Positions 18,689 through 27,396 of a stretch of 64,000 nucleotides of DNA are shown here, piece by piece. Each line of letters begins with the position of its first letter. Positions within the stretch are counted from its first letter, which is position 1. The translations under genes and the position numbers were made by a program. The stretch covers positions 2,309,001-2,373,000 of the forward strand of contig NZ_CP136758.1 of the NCBI RefSeq assembly GCF_032930845.1, read 5' to 3'. The stretch comes from Parvularcula sp. LCG005. GTDB taxonomy: Bacteria > Pseudomonadota > Alphaproteobacteria > Caulobacterales > Parvularculaceae. Under the pieces are notes generated by a model. That model saw only the letters and a program-made list of their open reading frames with translations, was not told the origin of the DNA and did not search any database.

Positions 18689-19720
18689 CTACCGGTTCAG
18701 ACGCTGCAGCAGATTGGCGCGCAGGCGCCGCGCTGTCATCGGATCCATCGGTCCCAATGGTCCCGCCGCGGCAGCCGGAAGATGGGCACCAGCCCGATCC
18801 GACGGACCAAAGATATAATACTCAAATACGTTTTTCCACGCTTCTTTCTCCGCCATCGGACGATCGCGCAAACTGAGAAGCGCGTGAAGGACCGTGTTCA
18901 TCGGCGTATCCATATGCCCCGCCGCAACGTTCCACCAGTAATTGACCATGACGTTGAAATCATCCAGCGCCTCTACGTGGTGCCACCACATGGCCGGATA
19001 GATCAGGATGTCACCGGGTTCGAGCTCGGCCACTTCCGCCACCGCCTCGGCATTGCGAAAGTTGGGATACCGATCATAGTCCGGCTGCCGGAAATCGACC
19101 ATACTCACAACTTGTCCGCCCGGCGTTGGCTCCAGCGGACCGGGATACAGATTGGCAATCTGATCAGGCGCAAAGAGCGTGAAACGACGGCGTCCGACCA
19201 GGCAGCAGGCCATATTGTTGGACATGTCGAAATGCGCCGAAGCGGTAGTCCGCGTGCCAAGCCACATGCTCACCAGTGGTGGATTGGCATCAAAGGTAGA
19301 TGCGTTCAGCGTGAGGTCATTCTCGGCGCGGAACCCGGGCAGGAACATATCGACATCCGTCGACCCGATGTAATAGCTCGGCGCATCCGGATTGTTCATA
19401 TCCGTACGTATGCGTTGCATATAATCGGCCAGCTGGTATCGACCGGCATCAAAATTGAAGCCGCTCAGGTCGTCATTATAGAAATAAACGCCCTCCGACC
19501 CCGGATGCCCGGTATAGCCGACGATGGGCCGCCCGGCATCGAAGCCCAGAATATAGTCGATTGCAGCGTCTGCTGACTGCAGCCCCTTGGCGACCAGCGG
19601 CCAGTCCGCGGCGCCCCCTTTCAGGACAAAGGGTTTATTCGCTGCAATCAGATCGTCATAGGGTATGGATTTGGGATCGATACCCTCGATGACTTCTGTC
19701 CGCCGACTGACACGCACCAT
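18689..19720 (-). CDS. Cupin-like (JmjC/cupin_8) 2-oxoglutarate/Fe(II) oxygenase-family protein
   Basis: Paralogue of the protein at 169-1191, 343 residues. The iron ligands are H163-F164-D165 (HxD) and a distal His in MWWHHVE (247-248). Shared blocks include YFYNDDLSGFN, GRRRFTLFAPDQIANLYPGP and VNYWW, and the C-terminus LLQRLNR. The gene lies 14 bp after the SapC-family gene and 11 bp before the halogenase, so the three are co-transcribed. It probably hydroxylates a protein side chain or a small molecule in the cytoplasm. The substrate is not known. Confidence 0.87.
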   Translation of the reverse strand: MVRVSRRTEVIEGIDPKSIPYDDLIAANKPFVLKGGAADWPLVAKGLQSADAAIDYILGFDAGRPIVGYTGHPGSEGVYFYNDDLSGFNFDAGRYQLADYMQRIRTDMNNPDAPSYYIGSTDVDMFLPGFRAENDLTLNASTFDANPPLVSMWLGTRTTASAHFDMSNNMACCLVGRRRFTLFAPDQIANLYPGPLEPTPGGQVVSMVDFRQPDYDRYPNFRNAEAVAEVAELEPGDILIYPAMWWHHVEALDDFNVMVNYWWNVAAGHMDTPMNTVLHALLSLRDRPMAEKEAWKNVFEYYIFGPSDRAGAHLPAAAAGPLGPMDPMTARRLRANLLQRLNR

Positions 19721-19734
19721 CGCCTCTGCCTTGC

Positions 19735-20469
19735 CTAGCCCGCTGCCTGTTGCAGCCGCAGCGTCTTGAGGTCGATCAGCCGCCGCACATTACCGAGTGA
19801 CGCAATGAGCATATAGGTCGCCCCCAGATAACCTTCTGCGCTCAGTTCAGCCAGCGCATCGCCATCAAGCTGACGCAGTTTTTCCTCGCTCACGGTTGAG
19901 TAGCCCGAAACGCCGATCTTGTTTTCCTCGCTCAGCTGGATCTCCAGCTTGAGGGGTTCGATGAGATCGAATTTTTCCAGCGCGGCAAACAATTTCTGAC
20001 TGAACTCCAGTCCTTCGTGCAGAATTCTCAGCACACCGCTGACATATTCAAGATAGGGCGAATTGCCGCCCTGTGGCAGGAAGACAGGGTGACCTTCGGT
20101 CTCGCTGACGCGGGGGTGGTCGAGGTCAATGTGAATCATCGGCTCACGGACGTCGCCGTCGTCCCCGGTATGCGACTGAAATCCGATGCTGAATGGCCCC
20201 CGCTGCTGAATGGCGGGAATATAGCGGGCCTGCCATCCTTGGGGTGATAGAAAGAGGTTCTCCCCGTTTTCAAAACCGAGAAGCGCAACCGTCTGATAAG
20301 CGTCGTTTGAATCCTTCACGAGCAGGATCGGATATTCCCGCTGAACATCTGCATACTCTGCCGGAAAGACGAGCACGCGATTGACGTCATCGCCAAACTC
20401 AGGGCCGTGCGTGGTCACCACACGAAGGTTCTGGTGATCCACATTATTTAACAGGGCAATTTTTGACAT
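19735..20469 (-). CDS. SapC family protein
   Basis: Protein of 244 residues of the SapC family (PF07277). The opening MSKIALLNNVDHQNLRV and the FPAEYADVQREYPILLVKD block are characteristic. The internal segment GFENGENLFL and the alternation of charged and aromatic residues fit other members found beside halogenase and TonB-receptor genes in Caulobacter- and Sphingomonas-like bacteria. The start at 20469 follows CGGGATGA; an ATG 14 codons upstream (20511) is less well placed. No signal peptide is seen. The molecular function of the family is not established; the name comes from an old transport annotation. Confidence 0.83.
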   Translation of the reverse strand: MSKIALLNNVDHQNLRVVTTHGPEFGDDVNRVLVFPAEYADVQREYPILLVKDSNDAYQTVALLGFENGENLFLSPQGWQARYIPAIQQRGPFSIGFQSHTGDDGDVREPMIHIDLDHPRVSETEGHPVFLPQGGNSPYLEYVSGVLRILHEGLEFSQKLFAALEKFDLIEPLKLEIQLSEENKIGVSGYSTVSEEKLRQLDGDALAELSAEGYLGATYMLIASLGNVRRLIDLKTLRLQQAAG

Positions 20470-20554
20470 CATTTCATCCCGATGGGCCTTACGCGGCCGC
20501 GTCTTATTCAACGTTGGCGAACAGTGTGAGCCATGTGGGCGTTCGGCTCAACCG

Positions 20555-20588
20555 CTATAAAAAAGGCCGCTGCGAACAGCGGCCTTTT
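20555..20588 (-). terminator. Rho-independent terminator or attenuator after the second TonB receptor
   Basis: A 12-bp stem, AAAAGGCCGCTG (20561-20572) with CAGCGGCCTTTT (20577-20588), encloses a CGAA tetraloop. On the minus strand it runs into six or more T. It lies 33 bp after the receptor stop and upstream of the SapC-like gene, in the same position as the hairpin at 2801-2843 in the first locus. Confidence 0.85.
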
Positions 20589-20620
20589 CAAATCATGCGC
20601 GGCGATGAGCCGCTTTTGAC

Positions 20621-23600
20621 TTAGAACTTGTAGCGCGCACCGATCAGGTAACGAGCGTCAAGCTCCTGTGCAAACCACAGGTTGCTTGGGTCACGGCCAA
20701 ACGTCCGCACACCCTCTTCCGTGAGGTTAAGCCCTTCGAAGGAGACAATCAGATCCTCAGTGACGTTGTACGAAACGTTCAGGTCAAGCTGACCGAATGG
20801 TTCGTAGTACACTGGGTTCCGAGCGCCGCCGCCACGGTTTGTTTCAGACAGATATTCATCGCGCCAGTTGTACGAGAGACGGGCAGAAACGCCGTAGTTC
20901 TCGTAGATACCGGTGATGTTGTAGGTGTCCGAAAGACCGACCAGAGCAAACTGGTCAACCGAAGGATCAGCGCCGTTGTCGATTTCGACATCGCCGTTCA
21001 CGCTGGTATAGCTACCGGCAAGACCGAAGCCTGTGTCACCGAAGAAGTGCTGTGCCGCAAGCTCGAAGCCGTACAGACGGGCATCGCGATTGTTGATCGG
21101 CTGGGTCACTTCGAACATGAACAATGGATCATCCGCATTCGGAGAAACATCGACATCGGCCAGAATCTGGTCAACGAAGGCCTGATCCAGCGAACCACCA
21201 GAGTAGTTGGCTTGGAAGTCGGCAGCAGCTGCCGCAACGTTACCGCCATTCTGGATGATCAACGCCGTCATTGTGAACAGGTTCACGTCCGTTGGGTCGA
21301 TGCTGTTGTCCTGCAGATAGTCCAGAGCGTCGCCTGAACGTGAGCCTGCAGCACCCGAGCTTGGGTCACGCAGGTCGAACAGGTTGGACGTGAACTGGCC
21401 CGTCCCTTGGAAGTTGCGGACGCGCTTCTCATAGAAGCCGGCCGAAACATAGCTGGTTGGCGCATAGTACCATTCGAGAGAGACGTCGAAGTTGTCCGAT
21501 TCGAGTGGCAGAAGGCCTGGGTTACCGCGTGTACCAGATGCGATGCCACCAAGTGCCGTTGGGCGAGGTGGTGTCAGCGCGCTATCGGTCACGAAGAGGC
21601 TGCCATAGCCAGGACGCGCGATGGATTTACCCCACGATACGCGGCCAACCAGGTTGTCCGTGATGTCGAGTTTGAAGTCCAAGGCAGGAAGAACGTTGGA
21701 GTACGATCCTTCACCCGTCACAGGCACCTGGTCGGAAGAAACAGCTGTCGTAAAGTCGTTGTCTGACTGCCAGATGATGGCGGTCGGTACAGCGACGAGA
21801 GCGGTCGATTCAACTTCCGTGTACTCGTAACGAATGCCGGCATTGAAGCTGGCTGGACGATCGAGGAACTCACCTTCCATGTGGAACTGAGCATAGGCAC
21901 CGAAGATATCTTCAGCGACTTCGTTGAACGCGTTCGCTGTTGTGCTGACCGCGTTGCCTTGCTGGGCATAGGCCGTCGACAAAGCAGCATACAGTTCTTC
22001 AGCATCACCTTTAAACGCGATGTCCGCCATGCCTGGATCATAGTCGTCGTACAGACAGCTCAAGCAATAGGTCTCAACGAGGCCTGGAGCAAATTCAGCG
22101 ACGTCGCCAGGGTTCGTGATACCCCAGTCACCCAGCTGCTGCTGTGTCTGAACGGATGTCTGCGTCATCGTCGATGTGCGATAGTCGACGCCCATCATGA
22201 CGCTTGAGCCGCTGTCCATCTCCCACGTACCGTCAAGACGAATTTCGTCCAGATCGTGTTTCTGGGCGTTGGCCACCGTACGGGCAACCTGCGTACCAAG
22301 GTCACCAACATCAAGCACGCCGTTGCCGTTGCCGCGAAGGCTGTCGTTCAACGTATATGCCTGTTGTGGGAAGCCGCTTGTCCAGGACAGGGCGTGCGCA
22401 GCGATAACTGGAGCACCCATGGAGAACATGGTCGAGCTTGAGCCGTTACCATTGCCTGGCGTGGATTCGTTTGATGACGTGTGCGCATCAAGTTCCAGGG
22501 TCAGGTTCTCGTTGACTTCCCATTCAGCGTTGAAGCCGAGTGAGTTAAGCTCGTCATTGTTACCACGCTTCTGCTGTTCGAAGCCCATATCCTTAACGCC
22601 GGACAGGGATTCAGCGAGGAACACGGTCGTGTTGACATCGTCGCCGCCGTCAAACGTGACATAGCCGAATGGACGGTTGAACCAGTTGGTCTGGTCAGTC
22701 CGCGCTTCCTGCTGCTCGTTCTTGGCGTAGGTGTAATCAACGGTCGCCGTGAAGTTGTCGTATGGACGGAACTGGGCAACCAGCTGACCATTCAGACGCT
22801 CACGCTCGGATTCAGCAAGGTGAAGACGGCTGTCGTTCGGGAACGCAACCAGTTCACCATCAGCCGGACGGCCGGTAATCTGTGTGCCACCATTCACGCG
22901 ACCCTGTGATGGATCGAGGAATTGCGATGCGCGCTCAATGTTCCAGGCGTTGGACGAACCAGCCACGGTCGCGCTGTCGCGAACCTGATAGCTACCGAAC
23001 AGGCCGATACCGAATGTGCCCTCTGGGTTCACCCAGTTGACGATACCGGAAAGCTCCGGCGTGATATCGTCGCCATCGACGACACCCGTGTCGTGCATCA
23101 GCTTGGCGCCAACCGAACCTGTCCAGCCTTGAGCCGCGCTCAGAGGACGCGCCGTCTGGATGTTGATTGTCGCCCCAAGGCCGCCCGATGGGATTGTGGC
23201 GTTCGAGGTCTTGTAGACCTGAAGACCGCTCACGCCTTCCGAAGCGAGGTTCGAGAAGTCGAATGACCGGCTGCTGCCATTGGCAAAGTCAGCTGATTGG
23301 TCGCCGCCGACAGTGGCAACGTTAGCGGTCGGCATCGCACGGCCGTTCAGGGTGACGAGGTTGAAACCACCGCCAAAACCACGGACCGTCACTTCAGAGC
23401 CTTCACCGTTCACACGGTTGATGGCGACACCCGTGATCCGCTGCAGTGATTCTGCAAGGTTGGTATCAGGGAACTTGCCGATATCTTCCGCCGAGATCGC
23501 GTCAACAACGCCATCCGAGTCACGTTTGATATCCATGGCATCCTGCAGCGACGCACGGATACCGCTGACGGTGATAACATCACCGACCTCTTCCTGTGCA

Positions 23601-23692
23601 GCGGCGATACCGGCGGCAAAGGCGACTGATGTTGTGAGAGCCAGGACTGACGACGTGAGTCGCACTGCGCCCTTGCGCGTAGTCAAATTCAT
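20621..23692 (-). CDS. TonB-dependent receptor (TonB-Xanth-Caul type)
   Basis: Outer-membrane receptor of 1,023 residues. A signal peptide ends near residue 32 (AAAQEE). A TonB-box-like GDVITVSGIR follows. The plug has KFPDTNLAESLQRITGVAI and VRGFGGGFNLVTLNGRAMPT. The barrel ends in IGARYKF with C-terminal phenylalanine. It is similar in length and plug sequence to the receptor at 2856-5840, but the barrels differ, so they should bind different ligands. No hydrolase gene is next to it; the downstream SapC-like, cupin-like and halogenase genes are its only clear partners. GGGAGGAAAT just before the ATG is a strong ribosome site. Confidence 0.93.
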   Translation of the reverse strand: MNLTTRKGAVRLTSSVLALTTSVAFAAGIAAAQEEVGDVITVSGIRASLQDAMDIKRDSDGVVDAISAEDIGKFPDTNLAESLQRITGVAINRVNGEGSEVTVRGFGGGFNLVTLNGRAMPTANVATVGGDQSADFANGSSRSFDFSNLASEGVSGLQVYKTSNATIPSGGLGATINIQTARPLSAAQGWTGSVGAKLMHDTGVVDGDDITPELSGIVNWVNPEGTFGIGLFGSYQVRDSATVAGSSNAWNIERASQFLDPSQGRVNGGTQITGRPADGELVAFPNDSRLHLAESERERLNGQLVAQFRPYDNFTATVDYTYAKNEQQEARTDQTNWFNRPFGYVTFDGGDDVNTTVFLAESLSGVKDMGFEQQKRGNNDELNSLGFNAEWEVNENLTLELDAHTSSNESTPGNGNGSSSTMFSMGAPVIAAHALSWTSGFPQQAYTLNDSLRGNGNGVLDVGDLGTQVARTVANAQKHDLDEIRLDGTWEMDSGSSVMMGVDYRTSTMTQTSVQTQQQLGDWGITNPGDVAEFAPGLVETYCLSCLYDDYDPGMADIAFKGDAEELYAALSTAYAQQGNAVSTTANAFNEVAEDIFGAYAQFHMEGEFLDRPASFNAGIRYEYTEVESTALVAVPTAIIWQSDNDFTTAVSSDQVPVTGEGSYSNVLPALDFKLDITDNLVGRVSWGKSIARPGYGSLFVTDSALTPPRPTALGGIASGTRGNPGLLPLESDNFDVSLEWYYAPTSYVSAGFYEKRVRNFQGTGQFTSNLFDLRDPSSGAAGSRSGDALDYLQDNSIDPTDVNLFTMTALIIQNGGNVAAAAADFQANYSGGSLDQAFVDQILADVDVSPNADDPLFMFEVTQPINNRDARLYGFELAAQHFFGDTGFGLAGSYTSVNGDVEIDNGADPSVDQFALVGLSDTYNITGIYENYGVSARLSYNWRDEYLSETNRGGGARNPVYYEPFGQLDLNVSYNVTEDLIVSFEGLNLTEEGVRTFGRDPSNLWFAQELDARYLIGARYKF

Positions 23693-24050
23693 ATTTCCTC
23701 CCGATAGCTCTTCAGAGCTAAAATGAACTGCGTCTTAAACGACACTTACTTAGTATATGCGGCAAGCCTGCTCTCGCGAGACGACAGAGCCTGCAGACAA
23801 GGCACAACCTCATATGCTGCCCTGATGTGCCACGTTGCCATGAAAATTGTCAATTCAGACCGCTCAACAGACTGAAGCTACTGACTTCTCGTGGGAAAAA
23901 TGCCACATCAACGCTCTTTCCTGCCATTTGAGATAATCATTTTCGCATTAAGCTCCAAGAAAATAATGATACCGATTTCATCGTTATTGATCTATTTCAC
24001 AATATGGGACGGAAATTCGACTGAAATGTTTGCGATAACACTTTCACCTG
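23693..24050. promoter_or_regulatory. Long promoter region of the second TonB receptor
   Basis: This 358-bp gap has no gene. On the minus strand a -10-like TATACT (23757-23752) has the palindrome TCTCGCGAGA (23772-23781) where a -35 would lie. The leader holds a hairpin TAGCTC-TGAA-GAGCTA (23720-23705) just before the ribosome site GGGAGGAA. A second palindrome, TGTTTGCGATAACA (24027-24040), with TGTT/AACA arms, lies far upstream. The middle is AT-rich with nothing else recognised. Confidence 0.5.
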
Positions 24051-24701
24051 TCATGTTTGGCAATATTCGACGATCTGGCCGAATCGCGACCACAGAAAAT
24101 CTGGACGCGCGCATGCAAGTCTGTCCGAGCTAGCATAGCCCCAGGCGACCGATGCGGCGCAGACGCCGGCCTTGCGCGCGGCAATGACATCCCGCTCCTC
24201 ATCGCCGACATACAATATGCGATCCCGGGCCAGTCCCGATCGCTTTGAAATGGCTCCAATCGCCTTGGATTTGCCGAACAGTGAGGCGCCCGCCCGAATC
24301 TCAAAAAACAGCGGCACCAGTGCCGGCCCCAGTACAGTGCGCACCACTGGACCGGCGTTGGAAGTTGCGATTGCGAGCATGATCTCTTCGCGTGCCAATG
24401 TGTGCAACGTGTCGGCGGCGTCTTCGAACAGGAAGATCTGGTCAGCATCGCGGATCGCCAACTGGCGCATTCGCCTGGCGACAAGCGGCACCTTCCAGCG
24501 CGGTAGACCGAGCTCACGCAGAACATCCCGGGTCGACAGCGTGCGGAGGACGTCCGCCCTCTCGTGCGTCAGCGTGGAAAAGCCAAACTCTGCAGCAACA
24601 TCGTTGAACACTGTTTCCAGCCACGGTGCGCTATTGGCCAACGTCCCGTCAAAATCAAAAATGACAAGATCGACTTCATTCTGCGAATTTCTGACCGGCA
24701 C
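24051..24701 (-). CDS. HAD-superfamily hydrolase (phosphoglycolate-phosphatase-like)
   Basis: HAD subfamily IA phosphatase of 216 residues. Motif I is DFDGTLANS (about 14-22), with the two aspartates that form the phospho-aspartate and act as acid/base. Motif II is ATSNAG and motif III/IV is VGDEERDVIAARKAG. A helical cap lies between motifs I and II (about 25-95). It could remove phosphate from 2-phosphoglycolate or a sugar phosphate; the family does not fix the substrate. It begins 5 bp after the stop of the ThuA-like gene, so the two form an operon. Confidence 0.85.
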   Translation of the reverse strand: MPVRNSQNEVDLVIFDFDGTLANSAPWLETVFNDVAAEFGFSTLTHERADVLRTLSTRDVLRELGLPRWKVPLVARRMRQLAIRDADQIFLFEDAADTLHTLAREEIMLAIATSNAGPVVRTVLGPALVPLFFEIRAGASLFGKSKAIGAISKRSGLARDRILYVGDEERDVIAARKAGVCAASVAWGYASSDRLACARPDFLWSRFGQIVEYCQT

Positions 24702-24706
24702 GTCCG

Positions 24707-25471
24707 TCAGTCGTGCCCCAGAGCATAGCGCATGCCGCCGGCGACATGGCGAAGGAAGGTCAGGTCTTCATAGGTCTCGGCGGTATGCCCCATTGCCGTG
24801 TAGAAGACGCGCCCACCGTCATATTCATGTGACCACGCAATCGGATTGGGATTGACGTCCGGCTGGCCGATGGAGCCCGGGTCCAGCGTCAGGATCAATC
24901 GCACCGTGGGATCATAGTCCTGGAAATAATACCATTCATCCGAACGACTGAACTGTTCGGGCAGCCCCTCGGCCGAAGGATGCGCAGGATCGACAACCCG
25001 CAATGTCCCCTCAGGCGCACCTGGCGGGTGCCGCTGAAAATAACCGCCGACCATGCGTCCATACCATGGCCAGTTGTAGTGTGAATCCGCAGCGCCATGA
25101 ATGACAACGACGCCCTTCCCGGCCCGTACGAAATTCTGGAACGCGACGCGACGTTGCCCCACCCACCATTCGCCATCGACCGCCTTCCGGTCAGACGTGT
25201 TGTTCAGCAGGATGATCAGGTCGAACGGCGCCAGATCATCCTCGTTGAAGATGTTGGGGTCCTCGCTGGCCGTCACTTCATACCCGGCGCGGGTCGCCAG
25301 TTTGGTGAGCGCTGTCACGCCAGTCTCTACTGAGTCATGACGGAAACCCGTGGAATACGAGAAAATCAGAACGTTGGCCGATGAATTGCCACCATCGCCA
25401 TCACCGCAGGCCGATACCCCCCACAGGATGATAAAAAGCGCCATTGTCTTTCGCGCGGTCGCCAACATCAT
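24707..25471 (-). CDS. ThuA-like domain lipoprotein
   Basis: Lipoprotein of 254 residues with lipobox VSAC near residue 22. The remainder is a ThuA-like/trehalose-utilisation domain (PF06283), a glutamine-amidotransferase-like fold: FSYSTGFRHDSVETG, LILLNNTSDR, GKGVVVIHGAADS and WSHEYDGGRVFYTAMGHTAETY. Such proteins are often encoded with sugar catabolism or glycosidase genes, and a role in sugar turnover at the periplasm is likely but unproven. It is upstream of, and nearly contiguous with, the HAD hydrolase gene. Downstream of flhB on the same strand, it is separated by an 80-bp gap with no clear terminator. Confidence 0.85.
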   Translation of the reverse strand: MMLATARKTMALFIILWGVSACGDGDGGNSSANVLIFSYSTGFRHDSVETGVTALTKLATRAGYEVTASEDPNIFNEDDLAPFDLIILLNNTSDRKAVDGEWWVGQRRVAFQNFVRAGKGVVVIHGAADSHYNWPWYGRMVGGYFQRHPPGAPEGTLRVVDPAHPSAEGLPEQFSRSDEWYYFQDYDPTVRLILTLDPGSIGQPDVNPNPIAWSHEYDGGRVFYTAMGHTAETYEDLTFLRHVAGGMRYALGHD

Positions 25472-25551
25472 CAGCCATCCCTTTTCAATCAGCCATCACG
25501 GCCCTGATCCTAAGGTATAGCTCTTAAGAGTTCAGCCCACCTGCCCAAGCC

Positions 25552-26622
25552 CTATCGCTTGGACTTGTCCTTCAGGCCGTCGGCAAACCGGATGGCCGCG
25601 GCCACAGCTTCATAGTGCTCGCGCTGAATCTCTTCACCCACGTCCACACTGGCGTAGAGAGACCGTGCCGTCGCCACGTCGCGATAGATCGGCACTTTGG
25701 CTTCCTCGGCCACTTCGCGAATGCGCGCCGCCATGTGATCCGTCCCCTTGGCAACGCATCGCGGTACCTCATTGTTGTCACGCGCCCACCGCAGGGCCAC
25801 CGCGTAGTGCGTCGGGTTGACGACGATGACATCCGCTTTGGGCACGTCGAGCAATTGCCGGTTCTGCGCAATCTCACGTGCCTTGGCCTGACGCATGCTC
25901 CGCTGCTGCGGGTCACCGTCGATGTCCTTTGTCTCGTCGATCATCTCCTGGCGGGACATCCGCAGGTCTTTACGGTGGCGGTGCCAGCGAAGCGGCGTGT
26001 CGATCGCCGCTGCGACGGCCGCAAGGATGACGGCGACGAGCAGAACATAACGAAGGAGGACGCCAATCTCGCCGTAGATCAGTCCGGGCGGAGCGCCCAC
26101 AGACGCCATCAGCGACGGCAACTGCACGCGCGCTATCACAAAGCCTGCAGCGATCAGCACAACGACCTTGATCACGGACTTCAAAAAATCGGTCAGTCCG
26201 GAGGGCCCGAACTTCTTCCCCGCATTCTTGATCGGATCCAGTTTCTTGATGTCTGGTTTCAGCTTGTTGGGCGCAAAGGTAATCGCGTTCTGGGCGATCA
26301 GCGAGATCACGACCAGGATGATTGGCAGCAGGAGCAGCCCGACAAACGCGAGCGCCAGAGGTGAGAACATGGTGGCGATCTTGCCGCCATTCATCATGAA
26401 CCGCGACGAAGCCTCGGGATTGATCAGGAAGCCACTCAGTCGTTCGGCGGCTTCCTGGCTCAGCATGCCCGCAACTGCAATCACGCCGATCCACAAGCCG
26501 GTATAACGGGCCAGCGTAATCAGTTCGGGGGACTGCGGAACGTTCCCCTTCTTGCGTTCCTGCTTCAGCCGCTCCGGCGAGGCGTCATACGACTTGTCGG
26601 CGCCGGTATCATTGTCCGCCAT
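25552..26622 (-). CDS. flhB: Flagellar export switch protein FlhB
   Basis: Export-gate protein of 356 residues that switches substrate from rod/hook to filament after self-cleavage. Four membrane segments lie between residues 40 and 205. The autocleavage site NPTH is at 269-272, with cleavage between N and P in known FlhB proteins. The C-terminal cytoplasmic domain carries YRDVATARSLYASVDVGEEI. It is the last gene of the flgB-flgC-fliE-fliQ-flhA-fliR-flhB unit and starts 3 bp after fliR. Length is standard. Confidence 0.97.
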   Translation of the reverse strand: MADNDTGADKSYDASPERLKQERKKGNVPQSPELITLARYTGLWIGVIAVAGMLSQEAAERLSGFLINPEASSRFMMNGGKIATMFSPLALAFVGLLLLPIILVVISLIAQNAITFAPNKLKPDIKKLDPIKNAGKKFGPSGLTDFLKSVIKVVVLIAAGFVIARVQLPSLMASVGAPPGLIYGEIGVLLRYVLLVAVILAAVAAAIDTPLRWHRHRKDLRMSRQEMIDETKDIDGDPQQRSMRQAKAREIAQNRQLLDVPKADVIVVNPTHYAVALRWARDNNEVPRCVAKGTDHMAARIREVAEEAKVPIYRDVATARSLYASVDVGEEIQREHYEAVAAAIRFADGLKDKSKR

Positions 26623-26625
26623 GGC

Positions 26626-27396
26626 TTACCAGAACCCCGCAAAGCCTGTGTCGACCTGCGCGACCCACGCCATCATGATGGCGGCGAATGCAATGCCGAG
26701 GATCACCAGCCCCGCCAGAACGTTCGCAGGTACACCGACGAACGTGACCATCATTTGCGGCATCGCCTGGTTAATCAGGCCAAGAACGACGTTGTAGAGA
26801 AAGCTGACAAGGATGAACGGCAGGGAGAGTGAAATGGCCAGCGCGAACGACCCCGACACGCGCTCCTGCGCCCATCCGGCGAGCGCGCCAGTGTCTGGCA
26901 GCTCACCCAATGGGAACAGCTGATAACTCTCCATCAGCAGCCCGACGCTGTACGTGTGCAGATCAAGCGTCACAAAGAGGGCCGCCCCGGTCATCATCAG
27001 AAGAGTGGAAATGGTCGGGCTCGGTTCAGTCGTCGTGACGGCGCCAAAAATCTGCGACAGCGAGATGGACTGGGAAATAATCGTCCCGGCGATGGTCAGG
27101 GCAAAGATCAGCACCCGAAACCCAAACCCGAGGGCAAAGCCGATCATCGCCTCAAACCCGATCAGCACAAGTGGGTCATTGGTGGTCAGGATGGCCAGCT
27201 GCCCTGGCAAGACGCTCGGGATGAGCGCTGCGGAAACGGCCAGAACCAGACCAAGACGGACGCGGATCGGAATGGCCAATTCGCCGATACCCGGCAGAAA
27301 GGCGAACATCATCGACAGTCGCGTCAGAATGGCGACGGCGCCGATGACGAAGATTTCGACATCGGGCGGCAGAGATAGGCTGCCCAGCCCGATCAT
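26626..27396 (-). CDS. fliR: Flagellar export gate protein FliR
   Basis: Integral membrane component of the FliPQR export channel, 256 residues, with about six hydrophobic helices. The segments AFLPGIGELAIPIRVRLGL and ALPFILVSFLYNVVLGLINQAMPQM-like sequence near the C-terminus are typical of FliR. Its ATG shares one base with the flhA stop codon, which points to coupled translation. It needs FliP (44741-45505) and FliQ (29503-29763), both encoded in this window. Confidence 0.95.
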   Translation of the reverse strand: MIGLGSLSLPPDVEIFVIGAVAILTRLSMMFAFLPGIGELAIPIRVRLGLVLAVSAALIPSVLPGQLAILTTNDPLVLIGFEAMIGFALGFGFRVLIFALTIAGTIISQSISLSQIFGAVTTTEPSPTISTLLMMTGAALFVTLDLHTYSVGLLMESYQLFPLGELPDTGALAGWAQERVSGSFALAISLSLPFILVSFLYNVVLGLINQAMPQMMVTFVGVPANVLAGLVILGIAFAAIMMAWVAQVDTGFAGFW

